In this document: piece by piece, positions 1 through 10,682 of the stretch | Layout of the letters: each line of letters starts with the position of its first letter | Numbering within the stretch: the first letter of the stretch is position 1 | Assembly (NCBI RefSeq): GCF_022637455.1 | Contig: NZ_CP093341.1 | Span: forward strand, 1,860,001-1,924,000 | Direction: 5' to 3' | DNA length: 64,000 nt | Source: Lysobacter sp. S4-A87 | GTDB lineage: Bacteria; Pseudomonadota; Gammaproteobacteria; Xanthomonadales; Xanthomonadaceae | Translations under genes and position numbers: made by a program | The notes under the pieces: model-generated | Databases searched by the model: none | What the model saw: the letters and a program-made list of their open reading frames with translations, nothing else | Told to the model about the DNA's origin: nothing

Positions 1-1334
<1,334 letters not shown>

Positions 1335-1435
1335 CTATTACCTCAAAAGCGGAATTGGGGAATTTGGAACTGGTACGAAGTCGAGGGGCGGTGGAAGCGC
1401 GCGCTGCGCGACGTTCCTGCCCGCTCGGGGCGCTC

Positions 1436-1723
1436 TTAGGCGAGCACCGCGAAGATGTCGTCTTCCTTCACCACCAGGTATTCGGTGCCGTCGAGCTTGA
1501 CTTCGGTACCGCTGTACTTGCCGAACAGGACCTTGTCGCCAACCTTGACCGAGACCGGGCGGACGTTGCCGTTGTCGAGGACCTTGCCGGTGCCGACGGC
1601 GACGACTTCACCCTTGATCGGCTTCTCGGTGGCCGAGTCCGGAATCACGATGCCGCCAGCGGACATCTTTTCTTCTTCCATGCGCTTGATGACCACGCGG
1701 TCGTAGAGCGGCTTGATATTCAT
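1436..1723 (-). CDS. groES: Co-chaperonin GroES (Hsp10)
   Basis: The 95-residue protein [19 protein letters not shown]... is a full-length GroES, the heptameric lid that caps the GroEL cavity. The mobile loop (around residues 17-34, with [11 protein letters not shown]) and the C-terminal strand [14 protein letters not shown] are intact. A GGAGAT ribosome-binding site precedes the ATG. It is the first gene of the groESL operon, which runs leftward, and a CIRCE inverted repeat lies 62 bases upstream, so repression by HrcA is expected. Confidence 0.98.
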   Translation of the reverse strand: MNIKPLYDRVVIKRMEEEKMSAGGIVIPDSATEKPIKGEVVAVGTGKVLDNGNVRPVSVKVGDKVLFGKYSGTEVKLDGTEYLVVKEDDIFAVLA

Positions 1724-1781
1724 CGCGACAAATCTCCGAGGGATTGACGTAAGTTATTGAACGGACAGCAAAACGGATTGA

Positions 1782-1811
1782 ATTTTAGCAGTCGGCCCTG
1801 GCGAGTGCCAA
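1782..1811 (-). promoter_or_regulatory. CIRCE operator overlapping the groES promoter
   Basis: Read on the minus strand, 1811-1785 is TTGGCACTC, nine bases, GACTGCTAA. This is a near-perfect match to the CIRCE element (TTAGCACTC-N9-GAGTGCTAA) bound by the HrcA repressor. The first arm supplies a possible -35 (TTGGCA), and TAAAAT at 1787-1782 would be a -10 at 18-base spacing, so repressor and RNA polymerase would compete. The hrcA gene is not in this window. Confidence 0.88.
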
Positions 1812-1925
1812 TGTCAGGGACGAAGAAACCCGGCGAACCGGGACAGCGGGGGAGATTGGGTCCGCTTGTTGGGCTTTCAAGGGGCGCGTGCGTTTGAGGC
1901 GCCGGGCGGGCGCTGGCCCTCAGGC

Positions 1926-1968
1926 CACAAAAAGAAAGAGCGCGCCCCCGAGGGAACGCGCTCTTTCT
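1926..1968 (-). terminator. Strong orphan terminator on the minus strand
   Basis: On the minus strand a perfect 12-bp stem (AGAAAGAGCGCG at 1968-1957 pairing with 1944-1933, 12-base loop) is followed directly by TTTTTG. That is a textbook intrinsic terminator for leftward transcription. No coding frame I find credible lies upstream of it on this strand; the plus-strand XRE gene begins at 2248. It may end a small non-coding RNA made from about 1970-2240. The rest of 1812-2247 shows no protein gene. Confidence 0.75.
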
Positions 1969-2177
1969 GGTACGGAGGTGGCTGTCCTGTGCTCGTCGCG
2001 TCCTGCGCACGGCCCCGAACCGACGCCTTGTCACTACCAACGCCCTTGTCGGCAGGAGCCAATATTGGTCTTTGCCGGCCCTCGGGGCCAGCCTGGGCGT
2101 GCTGACTGCTGGTATCACGCCTTCCGTGAAAAGCTTGAAACCATTGACCTCGGCTGCTCAAATCGACGCGTGCCGCT

Positions 2178-2200
2178 ACCCATTGGACACAGCATTGGGT
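2178..2200. promoter_or_regulatory. Inverted repeat upstream of XRE gene, candidate operator
   Basis: ACCCATTG, a 7-base spacer and CATTGGGT form a dyad matching at 7 of 8 positions, centred about 60 bases before the XRE regulator start. Short-spacer dyads of this size are typical targets of dimeric helix-turn-helix repressors, so autoregulation is possible. The assignment is inferred from position and symmetry only. Confidence 0.4.
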
Positions 2201-2247
2201 GAGTTTTGGTCACTGCGTGAATATCGGTATCCAGCCGAGGAGATTCC

Positions 2248-2649
2248 ATGACACCCCAGCAGCGTATTCGCCTGGCGCGGCGCCACCGAGGCCTGTCCCA
2301 GGCTGCCCTCGGCGCGGCGGTCGGGGTGCAGCGCAGCGCCGTTGGCCACTGGGAGGCCGCACGCGGCAAGTACCCGAGCGTGGCGCACCTGCGCGAGATC
2401 GCGCTGGTGACCGGGGTGCAGTTCGAGTGGCTGGCCACCGGCCGCGGCACCATGGGCCTGTCGGCCGACACCGCGCTGGATTCGGTGGCGGCCGCCGATG
2501 CCCTGCTGGTCGATGATCCGCTGGAGCTGCGGCTGCTGGCCGCGTTCCGCGAGGCGCCGACGCGCTCGAAGGCGCCGCTGGTCGAAGTCGTCGAGGAACT
2601 GGCGCAACTGCGAACCGGCCGTGGCCGGGGTCGCACACCCGCGCTGTAG
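2248..2649 (+). CDS. XRE-family helix-turn-helix transcriptional regulator
   Basis: The 133-residue protein begins MTPQQRIRLARRHRGLSQAA and carries a Cro/C1-type helix-turn-helix in about residues 4-62 (recognition segment around VGVQRSAVGHWEAARGKYP). The C-terminal half is Leu/Glu-rich without a recognisable ligand domain and may dimerise. GAGGAG at 2237-2242 is a good ribosome-binding site for this ATG. The gene is monocistronic, and a dyad 50-70 bases upstream could be its own operator. Its target genes cannot be read from the window. The stand-alone HTH with a short C-terminal extension resembles phage-type or stress-type small repressors, but no phage genes are nearby. Confidence 0.85.
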   Translation: MTPQQRIRLARRHRGLSQAALGAAVGVQRSAVGHWEAARGKYPSVAHLREIALVTGVQFEWLATGRGTMGLSADTALDSVAAADALLVDDPLELRLLAAFREAPTRSKAPLVEVVEELAQLRTGRGRGRTPAL

Positions 2650-2653
2650 GCGA

Positions 2654-3139
2654 TCAGCCGCCGGAAAGTCGCTTCACTGCAGCCGGTGGCAACGCCGCGC
2701 AGTCGGCCGCGGGTTCGAAGGGTGCGGTCGCCGCCACGCCATCCACGGCCAGCTGCAGGCGCCTGGGCGCCGGGGGCTGCTCGAGGGTGGCCGCCCAGAT
2801 CGCACGGATCGTTCCCTGCATCGGCGGTTCGGCCAGCACGCTGCCGCCGCCATCCACGTACAGCAGCTCGCCCGGTGCGGCAGCCACGCCCTCGTCGCTG
2901 GCAGCGTCGAGCAGGCTCATGGCTTCCGGCTCGCTCCAGCAGTTCATGGCGCTTTCGCAGCTCAGGTCGGCCAGGACCCGCGTCGTCGCGGCGTTGGTCA
3001 GCAGGCAGGCCGCGCGCACGCGGATGCCGTAGGCAGGTGCCGGCTGGGCCGCGAATGTCGCCGGCACGGCCGTCGCCAGCGCCAGTGCCATCACGACCCT
3101 GGCGGCGAGGGTGCTGCGTGGGCGGTTGCGGTGGGGCAT
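2654..3139 (-). CDS. Small secreted hypothetical protein
   Basis: The 161-residue protein has an N-terminal signal peptide: MPHRNRPRSTLAAR, then the hydrophobic run VVMALALATAVPATFAAQ, with a signal peptidase I site likely after TFA-A. The mature part has four cysteines (in ACLL, SCES, NCWS and DCAA), consistent with two disulfides in the periplasm, and no domain I can name. It ends 4 bases from the convergent XRE gene. Nothing suggests a function beyond export. Confidence 0.7.
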   Translation of the reverse strand: MPHRNRPRSTLAARVVMALALATAVPATFAAQPAPAYGIRVRAACLLTNAATTRVLADLSCESAMNCWSEPEAMSLLDAASDEGVAAAPGELLYVDGGGSVLAEPPMQGTIRAIWAATLEQPPAPRRLQLAVDGVAATAPFEPAADCAALPPAAVKRLSGG

Positions 3140-3272
3140 CGAACCTCCTGCGACGCGCCGGGACCATGCCGGCGCCGGCAGCCTACGTCATCCACCCTAA
3201 CCTTGCGCAAGGCCGCGTCCGGCCGGAAGGGATTAGCCCGCCCCCGGGGTGGCGGCTACACTTGCGCCCCTC

Positions 3273-3614
3273 ATGACCCCGTCCCCCGCCTCGTCCGTAC
3301 GGCTGGTCCTCAGCACCTGCGCCGACCCGCAAAGCGCCGACGCCATCGCCAGGGCACTGGTCGGCGAGCGCCTGGCCGCCTGCGTCAACGTGCTGCCCGG
3401 CGTGTCGTCGACGTACCGCTGGAACGACGCGGTCGAGCAGGCGCATGAAGTCCTGCTGCTGATCAAGACCACCGCCGACCGCCAGGACGCCCTGATCGCC
3501 CGGCTGCAGGCGCTGCATTCCTATGAACTGCCCGAGGCGGTTGCGGTCGAAGCCGTTGGCGGCCTTGCCCCCTACCTGCAGTGGGTGGCCGAACAGACCC
3601 GTGAAGATGATTGA
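3273..3614 (+). CDS. cutA: CutA1 divalent-cation tolerance protein
   Basis: CutA1 is a small trimeric cytosolic protein historically linked to copper tolerance. The 113 residues from ATG 3273 contain the family core LVLSTCADPQSADAIARALV, the segment LAACVNVLPGVSSTYRW, and the C-terminal SYELPEAVAVEAVGG. An in-frame GTG at 3249 would add eight residues with no homology. The ATG is preferred because family members start just before the first strand. It overlaps dsbD by 8 bases, and cutA-dsbD adjacency is conserved in gammaproteobacteria. Confidence 0.92.
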   Translation: MTPSPASSVRLVLSTCADPQSADAIARALVGERLAACVNVLPGVSSTYRWNDAVEQAHEVLLLIKTTADRQDALIARLQALHSYELPEAVAVEAVGGLAPYLQWVAEQTREDD

Positions 3615-5892
3615 GCCCACTCCCTTGATGCTGTCACGACTGCGCGGCGCGCTGCTGAACCTGGTCCTGGTCACGGCGCCGCTGCTGGCTGCCACGCCGG
3701 CGCTGGCGGCGATCAATCCCGACGACCTGCTGCCGGTCGATGAAGCATTCGCGCTGCGCGCCGAAGCGCCGGGCGACGACCGCATCGAGATCCGCTGGCA
3801 CATCGCCGACGGCTACTACCTCTACCGGCACCGCATTTCGGTGCAGGCCGATCCCGCTTTCGCCGCACAGACGTTGCAGTTGCCGCAGGGCAAGTCGCAC
3901 GAGGACGAGTTCTTCGGCCGGGTCGAGACGTACCGGCAGGCACTCACCGCGGTCCTGCCGGGCAAGCCGGCGGCCGGCGCACCGCGCCAGGTCACGTTGA
4001 AGGTGCGCTACCAGGGCTGCGCCGACGCCGGCATCTGCTATCCGCCGCAGACACGCAGCCTCAGCGTCACCCTGCCCGACGCGGGCGCGACGGCGGCGCA
4101 ACCGGTGGTCGCGTTCGGTCCGGCGCGCGGTGCCGCGCCGCTGGGCGGCGGACTGCTGGCTGGCAAGGCGGGCGCCGCCGAGGCATTGCCGCTGCCGCCG
4201 GAGCAGGCGTTCGGTTTCGAGGCGATCGCCGGCGACGGCAACACGCTGCTGCTGCGCTTTACTCCGGCCAAGGGCTATTACCTGTATCGCGACAAGACCT
4301 CGCTGCGCCTCGATGACGCTGCGACAAAGGCCGGCATCGCGCTCGGTCAGCCGCGCTGGCCGCAGGGTGTGGCCCATCGCGATGAGCATTTCGGCAACGT
4401 GGTCGTCTATTTCGATCAGGTCGAATTGCCGGTCGCGCTGACGCGCAGCAAGCCCGGCGCGGCAACGGTCCGGCTGACGGCCGGTTTCCAGGGCTGCCAG
4501 ACCGATGGCATCTGCTATCCGCCGATGACGCGGACGGTTTCGGTTGCGTTGCCGGCGGGGGTGGTTGGCGGGGCTGCGTCGAAGCCTGACGGCGACCTCG
4601 CCGAAGACAGCCGCCTGGCCGCATCGTTGGCCGGCCCCAATCGCTGGTGGGCGCTGGCCAGCTTCTTCGGCTTCGGCCTGCTGCTGTCGTTCACGCCCTG
4701 CGTGCTGCCGATGATCCCGATCCTGTCCGGCCTGATCGCCGGCCATGGCCCGGGCCTGGGCGCGCGCCGCGCGTTTGCGCTGTCGTTCGTCTACGTGCTG
4801 GCAAGCGCGCTGGTGTTCACCGTTGCCGGCGTCATCGCCGGACTGGTCGGCGCCAACCTGCAGATCGCCTTCCAGAACCCGTGGGTGATCGGCTCGTTCG
4901 CGCTGCTGTTCGTGGCGCTGGCGCTGTCGAGCTTCGGCCTTTACGAACTGCAGCTGCCGGCAGGCCTGCGCAACAAGCTCGGTTCGATGAGCGATCACCA
5001 GCGCGGCGGCTCCTGGGCCGGCGTGGCGGTGATGGGCGCACTGTCGGCACTGATCGTCGGTCCGTGCGTGGCGCCGCCGCTGGCGGCGGGCGTGCTCTAC
5101 ATCGGCCAGACCCAGGACCCGGTGTTCGGCGGCGCCGCGCTGTTCCTGCTGGCCATGGGCATGGGCGTGCCGCTGCTGGCCTTCGGCGTGGCCGCCGGCA
5201 AGGGCCTGCCGACCAGCGGCCCGTGGATGGTCGCGGTGCAGCGCGCGTTCGGTTTCATCTTCCTCGGCCTTGCGGTGTGGATGCTCTCGCGCGTCCTGCC
5301 AGGCGCGGCAACGATGGCGTTGTGGGGTGTGCTGCTGCTGGCAGCGGCGGCCACCATTGCAGTGGCGATCAAGGCCGCGCAGCGCTACGGCGTGCGCGTG
5401 CTGGGCTGGACGGCGGCGATGCTGCTGGGCGTGGTCGGCGCGGCGCAGCTGGTCGGCGCGATGGCCGGCAGCAGCGATCCGCTGCAACCGCTGGCCGGCC
5501 TGCGCGGCGGCAATGGCGGGCATGCGGCCGAGCTTCCGTTCCGCAGGATCAAGTCACTGGCCGACCTGGAGCGCGAGGTCGGCGCCGCCAAGGCCGCCGG
5601 CAAGCCGGTCATGCTCGATTTCTATGCCGACTGGTGCGTGGCCTGCAAGGAGATGGAGAAGTACACCTTCCCCGAGGCCTCGGTGCATGCGGCGCTGTCC
5701 GGCTTCGTCCTGCTCAAGGCCGACGTCACCGCCAACGATGAGGTCGACCAGGCGCTGATGAAGCAACTGGGCATCATCGGGCCGCCGGCCACCTTGTATT
5801 ACGTCGATGGCAGCGAGCGCCGCAACCTGCGCCTGTTCGGCTTCGAACAGGCCGGCCCGTTCGTCGAACGCATCGGCAAGGCCAGCCGCTGA
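3607..5892 (+). CDS. dsbD: Thiol:disulfide interchange protein DsbD with duplicated N-terminal domain
   Basis: DsbD carries electrons from cytoplasmic thioredoxin across the inner membrane to periplasmic DsbC and CcmG. After a signal peptide ending near ATPALAA there are two tandem DsbD-alpha immunoglobulin-like domains. Each has the active pair in CxxxGIC-YPP form (Cys138/144 and Cys297/303). The membrane domain follows, with FTPCVLP (Cys365) and GPCVAPP (Cys487), and then a C-terminal thioredoxin domain with CVAC (Cys677/680). At 761 residues it is about 200 longer than the E. coli protein because of the extra alpha domain. The start at 3607 overlaps cutA; ATG 3628 also leaves a complete signal peptide. 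The next gene starts inside the stop codon, so the unit is translationally coupled. Confidence 0.96.
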   Translation: MIEPTPLMLSRLRGALLNLVLVTAPLLAATPALAAINPDDLLPVDEAFALRAEAPGDDRIEIRWHIADGYYLYRHRISVQADPAFAAQTLQLPQGKSHEDEFFGRVETYRQALTAVLPGKPAAGAPRQVTLKVRYQGCADAGICYPPQTRSLSVTLPDAGATAAQPVVAFGPARGAAPLGGGLLAGKAGAAEALPLPPEQAFGFEAIAGDGNTLLLRFTPAKGYYLYRDKTSLRLDDAATKAGIALGQPRWPQGVAHRDEHFGNVVVYFDQVELPVALTRSKPGAATVRLTAGFQGCQTDGICYPPMTRTVSVALPAGVVGGAASKPDGDLAEDSRLAASLAGPNRWWALASFFGFGLLLSFTPCVLPMIPILSGLIAGHGPGLGARRAFALSFVYVLASALVFTVAGVIAGLVGANLQIAFQNPWVIGSFALLFVALALSSFGLYELQLPAGLRNKLGSMSDHQRGGSWAGVAVMGALSALIVGPCVAPPLAAGVLYIGQTQDPVFGGAALFLLAMGMGVPLLAFGVAAGKGLPTSGPWMVAVQRAFGFIFLGLAVWMLSRVLPGAATMALWGVLLLAAAATIAVAIKAAQRYGVRVLGWTAAMLLGVVGAAQLVGAMAGSSDPLQPLAGLRGGNGGHAAELPFRRIKSLADLEREVGAAKAAGKPVMLDFYADWCVACKEMEKYTFPEASVHAALSGFVLLKADVTANDEVDQALMKQLGIIGPPATLYYVDGSERRNLRLFGFEQAGPFVERIGKASR

Positions 5893-6494
5893 TGGCGTTG
5901 AGTGCCACCAGCAAGATCCTGCTGGTCGCCGTGGCCGCCGGCACGCTCGGCGTCCTCGCCGGCCTCTGGTCGAACGGCCCCGGTCCGCTGTTGCGCAGTG
6001 AGGTCGGCCAGCGCGCGCTGCAGACGGTGATGGATGCCGGCGCGCCGGCGCCGCCGGCCGGGCTGGCAGTCGCCCGTCGCGGCAAGGCCATCCCGGCCCT
6101 GCAGCTGCCGGGGCTCGACAGCGCGCCGGTGCGGATTCCGGCCGACTATTCCGGCCGCCCCATCTTGATCAACCTGTGGGCGAGCTGGTGCGGGCCGTGC
6201 ATCGAGGAAATGCCCGAGCTCGACCGCTTTGCGGCCAGCCAGGGTGCCAACGGCACGCAAGTGGTCGGCATCGCGCTGGATGATGCCGCCGCGGTGCGGG
6301 CGTTCCTGCAGCGCATTCCGGTCCGCTACCCCATCCTGCTCGACCAGGCCGGCCCGGGCGACGCCGGCGTTCAACTGGGCAACGCCAAGGGCGTTCTGCC
6401 CTATACCGTGCTGGTTTCGGCCGATGGGCGGCTTCTCAAGCAAAAGATCGGCCCGTTCGAGCACGGCGAAATCGACGACTGGGTCGCAAATTAG
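5892..6494 (+). CDS. TlpA/ResA-like membrane-anchored thioredoxin
   Basis: The 200-residue protein has an uncleaved N-terminal hydrophobic segment (about residues 9-26) and a periplasmic thioredoxin-fold domain with ASWCGPCIEEMP (active-site Cys100 and Cys103). The family-typical cis-proline appears in the LPYTVLV loop. It is a disulfide reductase probably recharged by DsbD, whose stop codon it overlaps by one base (TGATG). Possible roles are cytochrome c maturation or repair of periplasmic disulfides. The sequence does not separate these. Confidence 0.92.
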   Translation: MALSATSKILLVAVAAGTLGVLAGLWSNGPGPLLRSEVGQRALQTVMDAGAPAPPAGLAVARRGKAIPALQLPGLDSAPVRIPADYSGRPILINLWASWCGPCIEEMPELDRFAASQGANGTQVVGIALDDAAAVRAFLQRIPVRYPILLDQAGPGDAGVQLGNAKGVLPYTVLVSADGRLLKQKIGPFEHGEIDDWVAN

Positions 6495-6511
6495 AGCGAC
6501 CACTCAAACAA

Positions 6512-6540
6512 TTGCTTAAGTCCTTGGAACTTCGTCGATA
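6512..6540 (+). promoter_or_regulatory. Weak candidate promoter for aroQ-accBC
   Basis: TTGCTT at 6512-6517 and TCGATA at 6535-6540 are separated by 17 bases in the gap between the tlpA-like gene and aroQ, about 85 bases before the aroQ start. Both boxes deviate from consensus. The call rests on spacing and position only. Confidence 0.25.
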
Positions 6541-6626
6541 CGGTAGCGAACGTCTGGACACCCCGGCCGGCATCGCGCACACTGCCCCTCTTTCGAGCAG
6601 TCGGTAAGGAGCGTCACGGGTCTGCC

Positions 6627-7064
6627 ATGGCGAAGTTGTTGGTTTTGCACGGCCCCAACCTCAACCTGCTCGGCACCCGGGAGCCGGAGGTGTACGGCCA
6701 CGCCACTCTGGCCGACATCGATTCCGACCTGCGCCAGCGCACCCAGGCGGCCGGCCACACCTATGACAGCCTGCAGTCCAACGCCGAGCATGTACTGGTC
6801 GACCGCATCCAGGCCGCCCGCGAGGACGGCACGACGCTGGTCCTGATCAACCCGGCCGCCTTCACCCACACCAGCGTGGCCATCCGCGACGCACTGGCGG
6901 CGGTGGCGATCCCCTTCTTCGAAGTCCATCTGTCCAACCCGCACCGGCGCGAACCGTTCCGCCACACCAGCTACTTCAGCGACCTTGCCGTCGGCGTGGT
7001 CTGCGGCTTCGGCGCCGACAGCTACCGCTACGCCCTCGACGCCGCGCTCAAGCGGCTGACCTGA
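6627..7064 (+). CDS. aroQ: 3-Dehydroquinate dehydratase, type II
   Basis: This cytosolic dodecameric enzyme dehydrates 3-dehydroquinate to 3-dehydroshikimate in the shikimate pathway. The 145-residue sequence shows the N-terminal signature [22 protein letters not shown], which carries the flexible-loop Arg18 and catalytic Tyr23. It also has [17 protein letters not shown] and the substrate-binding [18 protein letters not shown] with the catalytic His. It leads the conserved aroQ-accB-accC group and is followed after 65 bases by accB. Confidence 0.97.
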   Translation: MAKLLVLHGPNLNLLGTREPEVYGHATLADIDSDLRQRTQAAGHTYDSLQSNAEHVLVDRIQAAREDGTTLVLINPAAFTHTSVAIRDALAAVAIPFFEVHLSNPHRREPFRHTSYFSDLAVGVVCGFGADSYRYALDAALKRLT

Positions 7065-7129
7065 CCACCCCTCAATACCGTCGCCCCGTTAGCCCGGGAC
7101 GACCATCATCAACGACCCTGAGGCCCACC

Positions 7130-7600
7130 ATGGACCTGCGCAAAATCAAGAAGCTCATCGACCTGCTCGAGGAGTCCAATCTCGCCGAGATCGAGATCAA
7201 GGAAGGCGAAGAGTCCGTCCGCCTCGCCCGCACGCCGCGTGGCGTCGCCGTGGCCGCACCGGTCATGCAGGCCGCCCCGGTCGCGCACGCGCCGGTGATG
7301 CCGATGCAGGGCCCGACCGAGGCCGCCACCGGCGGCCACGCCAAGCCGCACGCCGACCTGCCGGAAGGCCACGTTGTGCGCGCGCCGATGGTCGGCACGT
7401 TCTACGGCTCGCCGTCGCCGGACAAGCCCGCGTTCGTCAGCGTCGGCCAGGCGGTCAAGGCCGGCGACACCCTGGGCATCATTGAAGCGATGAAGATGTT
7501 CAACCCGATCGAGGCCGACGTCGCCGGCACCGTGCTCAAGGTGATGGTCGAGAACGGCCAGCCGATCGAGTTCGACCAGCCGCTGTTCGTCATCGGGTGA
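7130..7600 (+). CDS. accB: Biotin carboxyl carrier protein of acetyl-CoA carboxylase
   Basis: AccB carries the biotin that shuttles carboxyl groups between AccC and the AccAD transferase in the first step of fatty-acid synthesis. The 156 residues begin [23 protein letters not shown], followed by an Ala/Pro linker (about 38-75) and the biotinyl domain with EAMKM, where Lys122 is the biotinylated residue. The thumb insertion ([15 protein letters not shown]) is present. accC starts 10 bases after its stop, so they form one transcription unit. Confidence 0.97.
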   Translation: MDLRKIKKLIDLLEESNLAEIEIKEGEESVRLARTPRGVAVAAPVMQAAPVAHAPVMPMQGPTEAATGGHAKPHADLPEGHVVRAPMVGTFYGSPSPDKPAFVSVGQAVKAGDTLGIIEAMKMFNPIEADVAGTVLKVMVENGQPIEFDQPLFVIG

Positions 7601-7609
7601 GATCAGCCC

Positions 7610-8977
<1,368 letters not shown>

Positions 8978-9000
8978 TCGGTGGTTGCCTTGCGCAATTG

Positions 9001-9030
9001 AAAACGGCGCCGAAGGGCGCCGTTTTTCAT
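9001..9030 (+). terminator. Intrinsic terminator after accC
   Basis: AAAACGGCGCC (9001-9011), loop GAAG and GGCGCCGTTTT (9016-9026) form a perfect 11-bp stem ending in a T-run. The opposite strand also begins with a run of A that reads as U when transcribed leftward, but no gene upstream on that strand needs it. Confidence 0.9.
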
Positions 9031-9076
9031 TTCAGCCGGTGCGGCCCGGCCGGGGCAACGTCAACGCGTCAGCGCG

Positions 9077-9490
9077 TCAGCGCGAGCCGACGATCGGCGA
9101 CGCATCCGCCGAGGCATCGTTCTCCGCCAGCGGCGAAGGTGCTTCCCGCTTGCTGCCCGGGATCGGATTGACGCCGGCGCTGGACGACGGGCTGACGATC
9201 ATCACGTACTCGCTGGAACCGTCGGGCCAGACCACCTTGAAAGTGCTGCCCGGCGGCAACGTCGAGAACGGCGCACCGCTGCTGGCGCGATAGACCGCTG
9301 CCACCTGGGCCGCGCCCGACATGCGCACGCCCTCTTCCGAATCCACCGTCGTCACCGCCACCTGGGAAAGATGCCGGTACTCGTCGCCGAGCACGTCGAT
9401 CATCACGCCAGCGGCCGACACCGAATAGGTGGCGAACAACAGCACCCAGAAATAGCGGCGCGCCTTGTCGCCGAATCCAAACTTCTTCAT
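9077..9490 (-). CDS. Small membrane-anchored hypothetical protein
   Basis: The 137-residue protein begins MKKFGFGDKARRYFWVLLFATYSVSAAGVMIDVLG, which is one transmembrane or signal-anchor segment. A soluble region follows with no family I recognise; it includes VWPDGSSEYVMIVSPSSSAGV and a Ser/Pro/Ala-rich end. Its ATG overlaps the stop of the preceding gene (ATGA), so the two are translationally coupled and probably act together in the envelope. A GAGGG ribosome-binding site lies inside the upstream gene. The pair sits between accC and prmA, a place where other gammaproteobacteria have no genes. Confidence 0.72.
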   Translation of the reverse strand: MKKFGFGDKARRYFWVLLFATYSVSAAGVMIDVLGDEYRHLSQVAVTTVDSEEGVRMSGAAQVAAVYRASSGAPFSTLPPGSTFKVVWPDGSSEYVMIVSPSSSAGVNPIPGSKREAPSPLAENDASADASPIVGSR

Positions 9491-10485
9491 TTTCCAGCCC
9501 TCTTCTCGCGCATTAGCGAGTCGACCATTGCATTGACCACATCGACGCCCTGCCGTGGAATCGCGGCGTCGTATACGAAACTTGGGAAATCCTGTGACGG
9601 ATCGGTCGAGCAGATTCCGCCGTTGGCGCAGTAGGAGGTCATCAGCGAACTCTGCGGCCCGCAATCGAGACCGAGCCTGCATGCCGCCAGTTGCCAGGCC
9701 AGTTCGGAGAACTGGGTGCCGGCGACCTGGTCGGACAGAGCGACGCGACCGCTGGACGCGATGCCCATCTCGGGCGAAAGCGCCGAGTAGGCGTCGGGAT
9801 CCTTCGATTCCTTCACGCGTTCGACGAGGTCGCGCACATAGGCCTCGCCTTCCTTGACCGGCTTGCCCGACGCCATCAGCGATGCTTCCGCGGCAAGGCT
9901 GCCCGCCTCGGCCGCTTCGACACGCTTGGCCACGATCATGCGCGGCGACAGATCGTCCTGCGGCACGAAGCGGGCACAGCGCCGGCCGATACGCTCGCGC
10001 GCCGCCACCATCGCCGGCGAGCCGCGCATGGCCATGTCGCGGATGACCTGCGTGTCGCGGGCAAACGCGGACGGTGCCATGGCGTAACCGGAGCAGTAGT
10101 CGTAGACGCGGCTCACCATCCACATCGCGTCGGCGTCGCCATCGCGCACCGCCGGCTCGAGCGACTGCATGTAGGCAAACAGATCGTCGCTGCGTTCGAA
10201 CTCGACGCGGATCTGCGGTACGTGTCCGGTCACCGGCGCCACCGTGATCGCCTGCGAAGGCGCAACATCGCCGCCGCTGGACGACTGGGCGACCACCGCG
10301 CCAACGGCGCCCATCTGCAACGTGCTGTCCACGCCGACACTGGAACGTCCGTTGCGGACCCAGGCCACGCCGACCACGAACAGGATCGACAGCGCGACCA
10401 CCACGACCGAGACGCGCGCACGCGTGCCCGATCCCGGGAGGGGACGCGTCCTGAATCCTGTTTCGAGCGTGTAGGACTTCCGCAT
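9487..10485 (-). CDS. Membrane-anchored hypothetical protein, 332 residues
   Basis: A short basic N-terminus is followed by one transmembrane segment (about residues 25-43, VSVVVVALSILFVVGVAWV). The large domain after it should face the periplasm. It is helix-rich, with motifs such as DADAMWMVSRVYDYCSGYAM and ERIGRRCARFVP, which loosely recall Sel1-type helical repeats. Several cysteines (in DYCSGY, RRCARF, AACRLGLDCG, YCANGGIC) could form disulfides. I cannot name a family. It is the first gene of a two-gene unit, transcribed divergently from prmA, and TAGAAT at 10518-10513 is a possible -10 box. Confidence 0.72.
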   Translation of the reverse strand: MRKSYTLETGFRTRPLPGSGTRARVSVVVVALSILFVVGVAWVRNGRSSVGVDSTLQMGAVGAVVAQSSSGGDVAPSQAITVAPVTGHVPQIRVEFERSDDLFAYMQSLEPAVRDGDADAMWMVSRVYDYCSGYAMAPSAFARDTQVIRDMAMRGSPAMVAARERIGRRCARFVPQDDLSPRMIVAKRVEAAEAGSLAAEASLMASGKPVKEGEAYVRDLVERVKESKDPDAYSALSPEMGIASSGRVALSDQVAGTQFSELAWQLAACRLGLDCGPQSSLMTSYCANGGICSTDPSQDFPSFVYDAAIPRQGVDVVNAMVDSLMREKRAGK

Positions 10486-10557
10486 ACAGCCGGTTCGGCG
10501 AACAAGGCGGCCATTCTAGGGCATGACGCCACCGTCACACGGTGCGGTCTGACTGAA

Positions 10558-10590
10558 CAGGCCGCCCGTCCTGGACGGGCGGGCGGCCTG
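10558..10590. repeat. GC-rich inverted repeat in the divergent region before prmA
   Basis: CAGGCCGCCCG (10558-10568) and CGGGCGGCCTG (10580-10590) are perfect 11-base arms around an 11-base loop. There is no T-run on either side, so it is not an ordinary terminator. It lies between divergent genes and could affect either leader. No function can be assigned. Confidence 0.5.
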
Positions 10591-10682
10591 GCCGCTCGGC
10601 CGGACCGGCTTTACGGCGCCCGCCCCACCCCCCAACATGGCCGCCCCCCTTGCACATGCGCAGCCGATCGCGCCCGCCGCCA

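Noticed and set aside
9077..10123. Long version (348 codons) of the small membrane protein
   Set aside because: The upstream part lies within the overlapping 332-residue gene in another frame and is Arg/Ala-rich; the ATG at 9490 overlaps that gene's stop and begins a clear membrane segment.
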